From Fodinibacter sp963800505 (lineage in GTDB: Bacteria; Actinomycetota; Actinomycetes; Actinomycetales; Dermatophilaceae): a DNA stretch of 64,000 nucleotides. This document shows positions 34,306 through 42,635 of this stretch, piece after piece. The notes beneath the pieces are model-generated. The model worked only from the letters and a program-made list of their open reading frames with translations. It was not told the origin of the DNA and searched no databases. The stretch is from contig CAWDBL010000020.1 in the NCBI GenBank assembly GCA_963800505.1, forward strand, positions 186,001 through 250,000. Direction: 5' to 3'. Each line of letters starts with the position of its first letter. Position 1 is the stretch's first letter. Position numbers and translations under genes: made by a program.

Positions 34306-35394
34306 TCAGCCGAAGGACAGGGTGACCGCCGTGCCCGTGCGCCTCACCTGGCGCGTGTCCAGCCCCTCCGAGGCCGCGGCCACCTCCGCGCGCACGACCA
34401 GCCGCCCGAGGTCGTAGCCGTCCGGAGCCGCCAGCGTCACCTCGGCGGAGCCGTCCGCCTCGTCGACGCCGACGTCGGCCGAGCCGTCGGGCACGTCGAG
34501 CAGGGCGAGTGCCACCACGCGCCCCACCCGCAGGCCGAGCGGCTCGCCGGGCTGCACCGGCCGGATGCCGACCTGCTGCGACAGCGCGCTCCCGGGGGCC
34601 ACGCCCAGGGAGGCTCGCAGCGCCTCGACGTGGCCGAGGGCGAACCAGTCGCCCGGCCCCACCCGCACCAGGGCGCGGGCGCCGGGGGCGTCTGCGGAGA
34701 ACCACGCGGCATCGAGCCCGCGCACGAGCGCCGCGGGGATGCCGTCGGCCTTGCCCTTCACGAGGTCGGCTGCGGCGGCCACCTCGTCGGCCAGGGCCCG
34801 CATGGTCACGGCCAGCGGGCGGCCGTCGTGGTCGGTGGCGCCGCGCAGGTCCTCGAGCACGGCCAGGCCCGCGCTGCCCAGCGCCAGGTCGGTGAGACCG
34901 TCGCGCCAGGGACGCCCCGCGGTGTCGCTGAGCACCACGGCCAGCGGTGTGGCAGAAGGAAGCTCGAGCCGGTCGAGCAGCGCGGTGCGCAGCCGCGCTG
35001 CCTCGGCGTCCGGGTCGTCGGGCAGCAGGAGCACCCGGGCCGACGGGCCGGTGTTCGAGGCGTCGACTCCGGCTGCGGCCATCACCGGCCCGGCCAGCGA
35101 CTCCACGACGCGCGTGACGCCCTCGGCACCACGGCGCTCGGCGACGACGCGCACGGTGCCGGCCGTGACGGCATCCTCGCGGGTGCCGTCCCACGTCAGC
35201 CCCAGCGCCTTGGAGACGACCTTGCTCGACACCACGAGGCAGTCACCGGCGCCCAGCGTGAGACCGGATGCCGTGAGCGCGTCGACCAGCAGGTCGGCGA
35301 GTCGGGCGCCGGGCAGCACCTCGCCCACACCGAGCACCGGCACGACCTGCACGCCGGCACCCGGGGAGGGTGACGGCGCGGGCGCCTCGGTCAC
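34306..35394 (-). CDS. cofE: coenzyme F420-0:L-glutamate ligase with C-terminal extension
   Basis: CofE adds glutamates to F420-0 using GTP, the last steps of coenzyme F420 synthesis. The first 250 residues are clear CofE: VPVLGVGEVLPGARLADLL, DCLVVSSKVVSKALG, VVLSDTAGRPWRDGLTDLALG and ADLVKGKADGIPAALVRG. A further 110 residues follow. They are too short for the nitroreductase domain of mycobacterial FbiB and show no motif I recognise, although RPVQPGEPLGLRVGRVVALALL has the look of a folded region. GTG at 35394 overlaps the cofD stop (GTGA). The function of the extension is unknown. Confidence 0.9.
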   Translation of the reverse strand: MTEAPAPSPSPGAGVQVVPVLGVGEVLPGARLADLLVDALTASGLTLGAGDCLVVSSKVVSKALGLTWDGTREDAVTAGTVRVVAERRGAEGVTRVVESLAGPVMAAAGVDASNTGPSARVLLLPDDPDAEAARLRTALLDRLELPSATPLAVVLSDTAGRPWRDGLTDLALGSAGLAVLEDLRGATDHDGRPLAVTMRALADEVAAAADLVKGKADGIPAALVRGLDAAWFSADAPGARALVRVGPGDWFALGHVEALRASLGVAPGSALSQQVGIRPVQPGEPLGLRVGRVVALALLDVPDGSADVGVDEADGSAEVTLAAPDGYDLGRLVVRAEVAAASEGLDTRQVRRTGTAVTLSFG

Positions 35395-36368
35395 GTGCGC
35401 ACCGCGGTGGCCATCCGCAGCGCGTGCTCCGCGATGCGCGCGGTGGCCGACACGTCGCTCATCAGCAGCGGCCCGTCGAACACCTCGACCCGGGCGCGAC
35501 GCAGGGTGGTGCCGGCGTCGGCCGGGTCGACCAGCCACCCGTCCAGGAAGTCCTCGTAGAGCCCGCCGACGGCCTGCGCCGTCGTGTCGACGCCGATGGC
35601 CTCGAGGCACGCGTCGGCATGGCCGCGCACCGGGCGACCGGAGATGAGCGGGGACACGCCGACCACCGGGGCCGTGGTGCCGCGCAACGCGTCTCGCACC
35701 CCGGGCACGCCGAGGATGATGCCGATCGAGACCACCGGGTTGCTCGGCGGCAGCAGCACGACGTCGGCCCGGCGGATGGCGTCGAGCACCCGTGGTGAGG
35801 CGGTGGCGCGGTCGAGCCCGGCGACGACGAAGCGCCGGGCCGGCACGGCTGCCTGGTGGCGGACCCACCACTCCTGGAAGTGGATCGCGCGCTCGCCGCC
35901 CTCGCCGTCGTCGACGACGACGTGCGTCTCGACCGGCACGTCGGTCATCGGCACCAGGTCGATGCGCTTCTCCGGCAAGCCCCACCGCGCCGCGAGCCGG
36001 GCGGTGACCTCGCTGAGGGGAACCCCCTGCCCGAGCCACTGTGACCGCACGATGTGGGTGCCGATGTCGAGGTCGCCGAGCGCGAACCACTGGGGGAGTG
36101 CGCCGTACGCGGCGAGCTCGCCCTGCACGCGGTGGCTCTCGTCGGCGCGACCCCAGCCCTGCCCCTCGTGCACGCCGTCGCCCAGGGTGTAGAGCAGCGT
36201 GTCGAGGTCGGGGCAGACCCGCAGGCCGAACAGCGTGATGTCGTCGCCGGTGTTCGCGATGACGGTGACCGTCGAGTCGGCGAGCCCGGGCGTGGTGTCG
36301 AGGTGGTGGCGCAGGCCGCGGACGAAGCGTGCTCCGCCGACGCCGCCCGCAAGGGCCGTGATGTGCAT
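35391..36368 (-). CDS. cofD: 2-phospho-L-lactate transferase
   Basis: CofD (FbiA) joins the lactyl- or enolpyruvyl-phosphate moiety to the deazaflavin Fo, giving F420-0 or its dehydro form. The 325-residue protein has the family's ALAGGVGGARFVRGLR at residues 5-20, VIANTGDDITLFGLRVCPDLDT, and DVVLLPPSNPVVSIGIIL near residue 200. The ATG at 36368 begins directly at the first beta strand; longer in-frame versions run into the whiB promoter region. It is divergent from whiB and coupled to cofE. The Fo synthase and guanylyltransferase genes are not in this window. Confidence 0.95.
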   Translation of the reverse strand: MHITALAGGVGGARFVRGLRHHLDTTPGLADSTVTVIANTGDDITLFGLRVCPDLDTLLYTLGDGVHEGQGWGRADESHRVQGELAAYGALPQWFALGDLDIGTHIVRSQWLGQGVPLSEVTARLAARWGLPEKRIDLVPMTDVPVETHVVVDDGEGGERAIHFQEWWVRHQAAVPARRFVVAGLDRATASPRVLDAIRRADVVLLPPSNPVVSIGIILGVPGVRDALRGTTAPVVGVSPLISGRPVRGHADACLEAIGVDTTAQAVGGLYEDFLDGWLVDPADAGTTLRRARVEVFDGPLLMSDVSATARIAEHALRMATAVRT

Positions 36369-36461
36369 GTGCGAGAGTCTGTCAGTCGCGTTCGGGAGGC
36401 GGCGAGTCCGCCCGAAACGCCGGGGGAGCCGGGAAAAAGCACACCAATAACACCATCCGGC

Positions 36462-36491
36462 TTGACGTGAGGTGCATGACACGCGTGTAAT
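36462..36491 (+). promoter_or_regulatory. housekeeping-type promoter of the whiB gene
   Basis: A -35 box TTGACG (36462-36467), an 18-bp spacer and a -10 box TGTAAT (36486-36491) fit the main sigma factor. Transcription would start near 36498, one base before an in-frame ATG at 36499, which would allow a leaderless longer product. Confidence 0.6.
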
Positions 36492-36552
36492 TCCACCCAT
36501 GTACTCCGAAATCCACTCGGGGGTGCAGGGTCGAAGGGTCGAGGAGGGAAGC

Positions 36553-36828
36553 ATGCACGAGCTCTATGTGATCGACGGGATGCTCGACGAGGGTGAGCCC
36601 GAGGACGGTGCTCTCTCCTGGCAGGAGCGGTCGCTGTGCGCACAGACCGACCCCGAGGCGTTCTTCCCCGAGAAGGGCGGCTCCACCCGCGAGGCCAAGA
36701 AGGTCTGCGTCGGGTGCGAGGTCCGCTCCGAGTGCCTCGAGTACGCCCTCGCCAACGACGAACGGTTCGGCATCTGGGGTGGCCTGTCCGAGCGCGAGCG
36801 GCGCAAGCTGAAGAAGCGCGCGGTCTGA
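36553..36828 (+). CDS. whiB2: WhiB family iron-sulfur transcription regulator (WhiB2/WhmD-like)
   Basis: A 91-residue protein. Four cysteines in the order C-x(29-30)-C-x2-C-x5-C (LCAQTDPEAFFPEKGG, then KVCVGCEVRSECLEYAL) would bind a [4Fe-4S] cluster, and GIWGGLSERERRKLKKR is the conserved turn and basic DNA-binding tail. The wording is very close to mycobacterial WhiB2, a septation and cell-division regulator. The neighbouring cofD and cofE genes support that assignment. The ATG at 36553 has a strong GAGGAGGG site 5 bp upstream; 36499 is an alternative start from a possibly leaderless message, adding 18 residues. Confidence 0.92.
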   Translation: MHELYVIDGMLDEGEPEDGALSWQERSLCAQTDPEAFFPEKGGSTREAKKVCVGCEVRSECLEYALANDERFGIWGGLSERERRKLKKRAV

Positions 36829-36862
36829 CCCGGGGCCCCCGCCCCGGCCTGCCGCCCCACGG

Positions 36863-39800
36863 ATGACTCTGGCTCCCGCCCGTCCCACGTCCACCCCGTC
36901 CGCCCCGGACGGGGTGGAGCCGAGCGTGGCCGCGGTCGTCATCACCCGCCGCGACGCCCGCGGCCTGGCGGCCCTGCTCGACGCCGTGCTCGGCCAGAGC
37001 CTGCCCCCGGATGCCGTGATCGTCCTCGACCGCAGCGGCGGCGCCGCGATGCCGGCGGCCGACAGCAGCGACGACGACCCGATCGACCACGCGGTCACGG
37101 GCGACCACGAGACACTCGACCTCAGCGCCACGGGCGACCCCGTGACCCTCGACCACGTGACCCTCGACCACGTCACACTCGACCACCGTGCGGTCACCGT
37201 CGCCGGCGTCGTCGACACCGCGCGCCGCAGCCACGCGGTGCCCGTCACGGTGCTGCCCGTCGACCCCCGCACCCCGGCCCGCACCGCAGCCCACCGCGCC
37301 TTGCTCGACCCAGACGTCGACGCGCCCCCGACCACCCTGGCCTGGCTGCTTCCGGTGGGCACCACCCCAGAGCCCGGCGCCCTGGTGGCCCTGGTCGACA
37401 CCTGGCGGCGCTCGCCGTCGGCCGGAGTGGTCGGCCCGAAGCACCTCGACGCCGCCGACCCGCACCTGCTGCGGGCGCTGGCCATCCGCACCACCCGGGG
37501 CGGCCGGCTGCTGTCCCGTCCCCGGCCGGGCGAGCCCGACCAGGGCCAGTACGACCGTTCCACCGACGCACTCGGCGTGCCGTTCGCCGGCTCCCTCGTC
37601 GAGCGCGACCTGCTCGACACGCTGCGCGGCTGGGAGGCGTCGTTCGGCGACGTCGGCGCCGACCTCGACCTCGGGTGGCGCGCCCACAACGCCGGTCGCC
37701 GGGTGGTGGTCGTCCCCACGGCCCGGATGCGCACCGAGCCGGGAGTGGCCCCGGCCGGTGCCAGCTCGGCGGCTCGCCGCCGCTCGGGCCGGCGTGTGGC
37801 CCTGGCGCGATCGCCCTGGTGGGCCTCGCCCTTCCTCGCCGCCTGGATCGCCGTCACCTCCGTGGTCGCGGCTGTGGGGCTGCTGCTGCTCAAGCGACCG
37901 CGGGCGGCCGGGGCCGAGCTGTCCTCACTGTTCTCCCTCGACCCGTTCCGCGGCACCGCGGCCCGGTGGCGCACCCGGCACCGCCGCGAGGTCAGCCGCC
38001 GCGACCTGCGGGCCCTCTTCGAGCCGCGTCGGGCCGTGCTCACCGGGTGGGGCGACGCGGTGCACGACGCCTTGGTGTCGCCACGGCCACCGATCGGTCA
38101 CGAGGCCCACGAGCTCAACCCGCGCTCGTGGATGCTCGCCGTGCTGCGCCACCCCGGGGTGCTCGCCACCGCCGGCGCCCTGCTCGTCTCCGCCGTCGCC
38201 GGCCGCTCCCTCGGGTTCGGCCTCGTCACCGGTGCCGGGTCGGGCCTGGCCGGCGGCGAGCTGATGGGCAACCGCGCCGACGCCACGGTGCTCTGGCACG
38301 CGTGGAGCGACGGGTGGACCGGCCCCGGCCTCGGCGGCCCCGACCCGGTCGGCCCCTGGGCGCCACTGCTCGCGCTGCCCACCTGGCTGGTCGACCACGT
38401 CCCGCTCCTGCCGTCCCCGCAGTCCGCTGCCGGCCTGGTGGTCGCCATCCTCGTCATTGTCGGGATGCCGCTCGCGGCCGTCAGTGCCTACCTCGCCCTG
38501 CGCCCCGTGGTCGCCACCCGCTGGGTGCGCGGGCTGGCGGCGTTCGGGTGGGCCACCACCGGGGTGGCCGCCACCTCCGTGGCCCAGGGCCGGCTCGGGG
38601 CCCTCGTCGCCCTGGTCCTGCTGCCGCCCATCGCCTGCGGCCTGTGGCTGCTGGCGGTGCGCCGCTCCACCGCCACCAGCGCGTTCGCCACGGCGCTCGC
38701 GGCCCTGGTGCTCGGCGGGTTCGCGCCCGTGCTGCTCGCCGTGGTCACCGTGCTGGCCCTGGTCCTGGCCGTGGTCCGCTCCGGGGTGCGTCGCCACGCC
38801 CTGGTCGTCGCGGTCGTGCCCGTCGCGGTGCTGGCCCCCTGGCTGAGGGGGCAGGCCGAGGCGTCCTGGCCGGTGCTCGTCGCCGGCGTCGGCCTGGCCC
38901 AGTGGGGCGGCCCGACGCCCGAGCCCTGGCAGCTGGCCCTGCTCAACCCGGGGGGCGCGGGGGCGCCCCTGGTGTGGACCGGCGCCCCGCTCGTCGCCGT
39001 CGCCGTGCTCGCCCTGCTCCGCGGTCGGGGCTGGGGCAGCGCCACGACGGTGCTGGCCCTGCTCGCGCCGGTGCTGCTGGCGCTCGCCCTCGTCGCACCC
39101 GGCATCCGGCTGGGCACGGTGCCCGCCGGAGTCGTCGGCGCGGGGGAGCCGATCACGCTGTGGTCGGGCACCCTGCTCCTGCCGCTCGCCCTGGTGGTGG
39201 TGCTGGCGCTCGCCCGAGGTCTCGACGGCGTGCCGTTGCGGCGGCCTGCCTCGGCCCCCCGGCTGCCTGCCGTGGGCCGGCGCGCCGGTGCAGCGATCGG
39301 CGCGGCAGCGGTCGCCGTCTCCGCCGGCGGCGTCGCCTGGGCGACGCTGGGCACCGAGCTCGCCCCCTGGCAGGACCCGAGGCCGGCCGTCTCGGTCGAA
39401 CAGGCCGAGGGCGCCTTCGCCACCCGCACGCTGTTCGTCGTCCCCGGCACCCGCGGTGCCGGCTACCGGTTCGTCGGGCGCGAGGCCTCCGACGTGGCGC
39501 GGCCGCTGCCGAGCGTCGACCGGGCCGACGGCTCCCTGGCCGACCGGGTCAGCGGGGCGCTGGGCGATGCCTCCACCGGGCCGTCGCTGTTCGCCGACAC
39601 CGCCACCGACCTGCTCGCCGTGCGCTCGGGGCTGGTGCCCGAGGTGGTCCGACGGCTCGACGCCACCGACGGCCTGCAGCCCATCGCCCCCCGTGACGGC
39701 TGGGACATGTGGCGGGTCAGCCCGACCGGCACCGGCGTCGACCTCGTCGCCCCACCCCGGCTGCGGCTCGAGACCCCCGCCGGCACCCGGCTGGTCAGCA

Positions 39801-40102
39801 CCACCGGCCAGAGCGCAGCCACCCGCACCACCGTCGACGTGCCGCCCGACAGCCGGCTCGTCGTGGCCGAGCCGCTCGGCTGGGCGCAGTACGCCGTGGT
39901 GTCCGTCGACGGCGTGACCGTGCAGCCCGTCGCCGGCACGCCAACGCCCACCTACGTGCTCCCGGTCGGCACCGGCCGGCTCACCGTCGACATCACCGAC
40001 CCCGACCGCTGGTGGCACGTCGGCCAGGTGCTGGCCGTGCTGGCGCTGGCCTTCCTCGCCGTGCCCTTCGGCCGCCGCGAGTCACGGGTCGGACACGCAT
40101 GA
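36863..40102 (+). CDS. large membrane glycosyltransferase (GT2 domain plus polytopic region)
   Basis: A 1079-residue protein found next to whiB2-type genes in many actinobacteria. Residues 20-330 form a GT2-like domain (VAAVVITRRDARGLAALLDAVLGQSLPPD, and a catalytic-type FGDVGADLDLGWRAHNAGRRVVVV), with an insertion of Asp/Leu/His repeats (TLDHV) around residues 88-112. About twelve hydrophobic segments follow between residues 330 and 820, then a 220-residue extracytoplasmic beta-rich part and a last membrane helix near the C-terminus. The design suggests sugar transfer at the membrane with an outer domain. The next gene overlaps by 4 bp. Substrate unknown. Confidence 0.78.
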   Translation: MTLAPARPTSTPSAPDGVEPSVAAVVITRRDARGLAALLDAVLGQSLPPDAVIVLDRSGGAAMPAADSSDDDPIDHAVTGDHETLDLSATGDPVTLDHVTLDHVTLDHRAVTVAGVVDTARRSHAVPVTVLPVDPRTPARTAAHRALLDPDVDAPPTTLAWLLPVGTTPEPGALVALVDTWRRSPSAGVVGPKHLDAADPHLLRALAIRTTRGGRLLSRPRPGEPDQGQYDRSTDALGVPFAGSLVERDLLDTLRGWEASFGDVGADLDLGWRAHNAGRRVVVVPTARMRTEPGVAPAGASSAARRRSGRRVALARSPWWASPFLAAWIAVTSVVAAVGLLLLKRPRAAGAELSSLFSLDPFRGTAARWRTRHRREVSRRDLRALFEPRRAVLTGWGDAVHDALVSPRPPIGHEAHELNPRSWMLAVLRHPGVLATAGALLVSAVAGRSLGFGLVTGAGSGLAGGELMGNRADATVLWHAWSDGWTGPGLGGPDPVGPWAPLLALPTWLVDHVPLLPSPQSAAGLVVAILVIVGMPLAAVSAYLALRPVVATRWVRGLAAFGWATTGVAATSVAQGRLGALVALVLLPPIACGLWLLAVRRSTATSAFATALAALVLGGFAPVLLAVVTVLALVLAVVRSGVRRHALVVAVVPVAVLAPWLRGQAEASWPVLVAGVGLAQWGGPTPEPWQLALLNPGGAGAPLVWTGAPLVAVAVLALLRGRGWGSATTVLALLAPVLLALALVAPGIRLGTVPAGVVGAGEPITLWSGTLLLPLALVVVLALARGLDGVPLRRPASAPRLPAVGRRAGAAIGAAAVAVSAGGVAWATLGTELAPWQDPRPAVSVEQAEGAFATRTLFVVPGTRGAGYRFVGREASDVARPLPSVDRADGSLADRVSGALGDASTGPSLFADTATDLLAVRSGLVPEVVRRLDATDGLQPIAPRDGWDMWRVSPTGTGVDLVAPPRLRLETPAGTRLVSTTGQSAATRTTVDVPPDSRLVVAEPLGWAQYAVVSVDGVTVQPVAGTPTPTYVLPVGTGRLTVDITDPDRWWHVGQVLAVLALAFLAVPFGRRESRVGHA

Positions 40103-41628
40103 GCCGGCTTGGCGGCGGCACGGCCGGGCTGCGGCGCGCCGCGCGGCGGGTCAACCTCGGCGGCATCGCGCGGGTCGCCCTGGTGGCGGGAACTGGGGTG
40201 GCCCTGGTGTACGTCGCCACCGACCGGCCCGTCGAGATCGACCTGGTCGCGGCCACGGGACAGCAGCAGGTGCCGCTGGTCGGCACCTCGCTCGCGACCC
40301 GGGTCGAGCTGGCCTGTCCGGGGCCCGAGCTGGCCGGCATCCCCGGCGCGCCGGACGTTCCGGTCGCCTCGTCCATCACGGCCGCTGCCGGCCCGGCCGA
40401 GCTGCTGCCGGTGCCGGCGCGTGGCGCGGGGCGACTGGTCGCCACCACCGGTGCCACCACGCTGCTCTCCCTCACCGAGCGTCCCGCCAGCGTCTCCGCC
40501 GTGCTCGCTGCCCGCAAGGCCGGGTCGGCCGGTGACGTCGAGCCGACCCTGCTGACCGGAGAGGGGTCGATGGCGCCCGCCGTGGCGGGCAGCCAGGAGT
40601 GGCGCACCGACACCGCAGGGCTGCGCGGGCTGGTCACCACTCCCTGCGCCGCCGGGGGCTCCGACCTCTGGCTGCTCGCCGGCGGCGCCGGCCCGGGCCG
40701 CCAGGAACGCCTCATCCTCACCAACCCGGGCGCCAACCCGGTCACCACCGACGTGGCGGTGCACGGCACCGCCGGCCCGCTCGGGGACCCCGTCGTCGAG
40801 ACCGTGCCGTCGGGCGGTCGGGTCAGCGTGCTGCTCGACGCCCGCTACGGCAAGGAGGAGCACCCCGTCGTCCACGTGCGCTCCGACGGCGGCGGTGTGC
40901 AGGCCACGCTCACCGACACCTGGGTCGACGGGAGCACGCCGCTCGGTGCCGACACGACCGTCGCGGCGGCGCCCCCGTCGGGCGTACAGGTGGTGCCCGG
41001 CGTCGTCGTCGACCCCACCGGCACCACCTCGGTGCGCGTGGCCGTCCCGGGCGACGCGGATGCCGTCGTGCGGGTCAGCGTGCTCAACCGCGCCGGCCTG
41101 GTGCCGTGGACCGGCGACAGCGTGCTCAGCGTCACCGCCGGGGCGGTCGGTGAGCTGCCGCTCAAGGGGCTGCCCGCCGGCACCTACGCGCTCGTGCTGC
41201 GGGCCGACGTCCCGGTCGTGGCGTCGGCGTTCACCCGGGTCGGCACCGGCGCGGCACCGGGCGAGATCGCCTGGTCCCCGGCGGCCCCGGGCGTCGAGTC
41301 GGTGGGCGGTGCGGCCTTCGCGGCGGTCCCCGGCATCGAGCGCACCCTCCAGGTGGTCAGCACCGGGGGCAACAGCACCGCCGAGGTGGTCACGGTCATC
41401 GACGGCACCCCCCGCACCCGGCGGCTCGACCTGCTCGCCGACCGGGTGGCGAGCGTCTCCCTCGACGACGCGGCATCCGTGTGGGTGCGCCGCATCACCG
41501 GCAGCGGCGAGCTGCGCGCCACGGTGGTCTCGTCGAGCGGCGCGGGAGCGGCGCGGATGGTCTCGTCGATGCCCCTGGGCGAGAGCGCGGTGACCTCGGA
41601 GGTCAGCCGGGCCTTCCCGCTGCCCTGA
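40099..41628 (+). CDS. DUF5719 family exported/anchored protein
   Basis: A 509-residue protein with an N-terminal basic stretch and one hydrophobic helix (about residues 24-42), then a long Ala/Gly/Val-rich extracytoplasmic part made of beta-type repeats, e.g. RLILTNPGANPVTTDVAVHG and VVHVRSDGGGVQATLTDTWVDG. Its place, overlapping the end of the large glycosyltransferase gene (ATGA), is the usual one for DUF5719 proteins. No catalytic motif is visible. A role as partner of the upstream membrane protein in the envelope is inference. Confidence 0.75.
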   Translation: MSRLGGGTAGLRRAARRVNLGGIARVALVAGTGVALVYVATDRPVEIDLVAATGQQQVPLVGTSLATRVELACPGPELAGIPGAPDVPVASSITAAAGPAELLPVPARGAGRLVATTGATTLLSLTERPASVSAVLAARKAGSAGDVEPTLLTGEGSMAPAVAGSQEWRTDTAGLRGLVTTPCAAGGSDLWLLAGGAGPGRQERLILTNPGANPVTTDVAVHGTAGPLGDPVVETVPSGGRVSVLLDARYGKEEHPVVHVRSDGGGVQATLTDTWVDGSTPLGADTTVAAAPPSGVQVVPGVVVDPTGTTSVRVAVPGDADAVVRVSVLNRAGLVPWTGDSVLSVTAGAVGELPLKGLPAGTYALVLRADVPVVASAFTRVGTGAAPGEIAWSPAAPGVESVGGAAFAAVPGIERTLQVVSTGGNSTAEVVTVIDGTPRTRRLDLLADRVASVSLDDAASVWVRRITGSGELRATVVSSSGAGAARMVSSMPLGESAVTSEVSRAFPLP

Positions 41629-41664
41629 GCGGCCGCTGGCCGTCACGCGCCGCGGTGCTGCGCG

Positions 41665-42093
41665 TCAGGCGTCGGGGTCCAGGCCCGGGTCGAGCTCCTG
41701 CGGGGGCACGCCGAGCAGCGCGGCCACCTGCTCGGTGACGACCTCGCGCACGATGTCGGCGAGGTCGAGCTCGTCCTGGGCCCGCGCCTCCACCGGGCGG
41801 CGGTAGACGACGACCCGGGGCGGGCGGGTTGTCGTGCCCCGCAGCAGCCGGCCCAGGGCGGCGGTCTGCTCCTCCCAGGGCGTGGGGTCCTGCGCGGGCA
41901 CGTCCTCGACCGCGAACTCGAGGCCGGCGTAGCGGGTGCCGAGGTGCGGGCGCATCCGGTCGGCGGCATCGAGCACGAGGGTGTCGAACCGGGCCCGTCG
42001 GGTCTGCATCGCCGGCACCGGCGGCCACGCCAAGGGGCCACGAACCCCCCGGCCGTGGCGCTCACGGCGGCGCGCACCTGTCACGAGCCGCAT
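41665..42093 (-). CDS. zincin-like metallopeptidase family protein lacking HExxH
   Basis: A 142-residue protein related to the minimal zincin (PF06262-type) family found at this locus in actinobacteria. RFDTLVLDAADRMRPHLGTRYAGLEFAVEDVP and RVVVYRRPVEARAQDELDLADIV are the conserved blocks. Where an active peptidase would have HExxH, this protein has REVVTEQV, so both zinc histidines are missing and it is unlikely to be a peptidase. The start at 42093 is chosen for a complete N-terminal basic segment. It is divergent from the DUF3499 gene. Confidence 0.75.
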   Translation of the reverse strand: MRLVTGARRRERHGRGVRGPLAWPPVPAMQTRRARFDTLVLDAADRMRPHLGTRYAGLEFAVEDVPAQDPTPWEEQTAALGRLLRGTTTRPPRVVVYRRPVEARAQDELDLADIVREVVTEQVAALLGVPPQELDPGLDPDA

Positions 42094-42144
42094 GCTACGG
42101 CGTGCCTCCCCGGGCCGTCGGCAGCGCCACCTAGAGTTCCTGGA

Positions 42145-42519
42145 GTGAACCTGTCCCGTCGGTGCTCGAAGACGGCGTGCCGTGGCCCCGCGGTCGCCAC
42201 GCTGACCTACGTCTACTCCGACCGGGCTGCCGTGCTGGGGCCGCTGGCCACCTACGCCGAGCCGCACACCTACGACCTCTGCGCCGAGCACGCCAACCGG
42301 ATGACGGCGCCCCGGGGCTGGGAGGTCGTCCGGCTCGCCACCGACTACCCCGAGCCCCAGCCGAGCACCGACGACCTGCTCGCCCTTGCCGATGCGGTGC
42401 GCGAGGCCGGCCGGCCGCGCAGGCCCGCACCGGAGCCCGTCGAGGCCCGGCCGCCGGTCGTGCCCGGCGAGGTGCGCCGCGGTCACCTGCGGGTGCTGCG
42501 AGGCAGCGCCGAGGGCTGA
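42145..42519 (+). CDS. DUF3499 family protein
   Basis: A 124-residue protein. RRCSKTACRGPAVATLTYVYSDRAAVLGPLATYAEPHTYDLCAEHANRMTAPRGWEVVRL (pieces of it) matches the actinobacterial DUF3499 family closely. The spaced Cys-x4-Cys and Cys-x2-His pairs look like a zinc site. Residues 75-124 are disordered. GTG at 42145 follows GTTCCTGGA. The gene sits just before manB, as in mycobacteria. Function is not known. Confidence 0.88.
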   Translation: MNLSRRCSKTACRGPAVATLTYVYSDRAAVLGPLATYAEPHTYDLCAEHANRMTAPRGWEVVRLATDYPEPQPSTDDLLALADAVREAGRPRRPAPEPVEARPPVVPGEVRRGHLRVLRGSAEG

Positions 42520-42635
42520 CCTGCCCTCGGCCTTCAGCACCGGCCGGGTCGGCCCGCGCAGGGGTGACCCGGCCCACCCGTCGAGCGCCCCGGTCGGAGG
42601 CGTGCGGCCCGGGGCCCCCCGTAGGCTGTGCTGAC

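Noticed and set aside
34306..36090. A fused CofD-CofE protein read from one long minus-strand frame
   Set aside because: The upstream part of that frame is the wrong frame of cofD; cofD and cofE are separate genes overlapping by GTGA.
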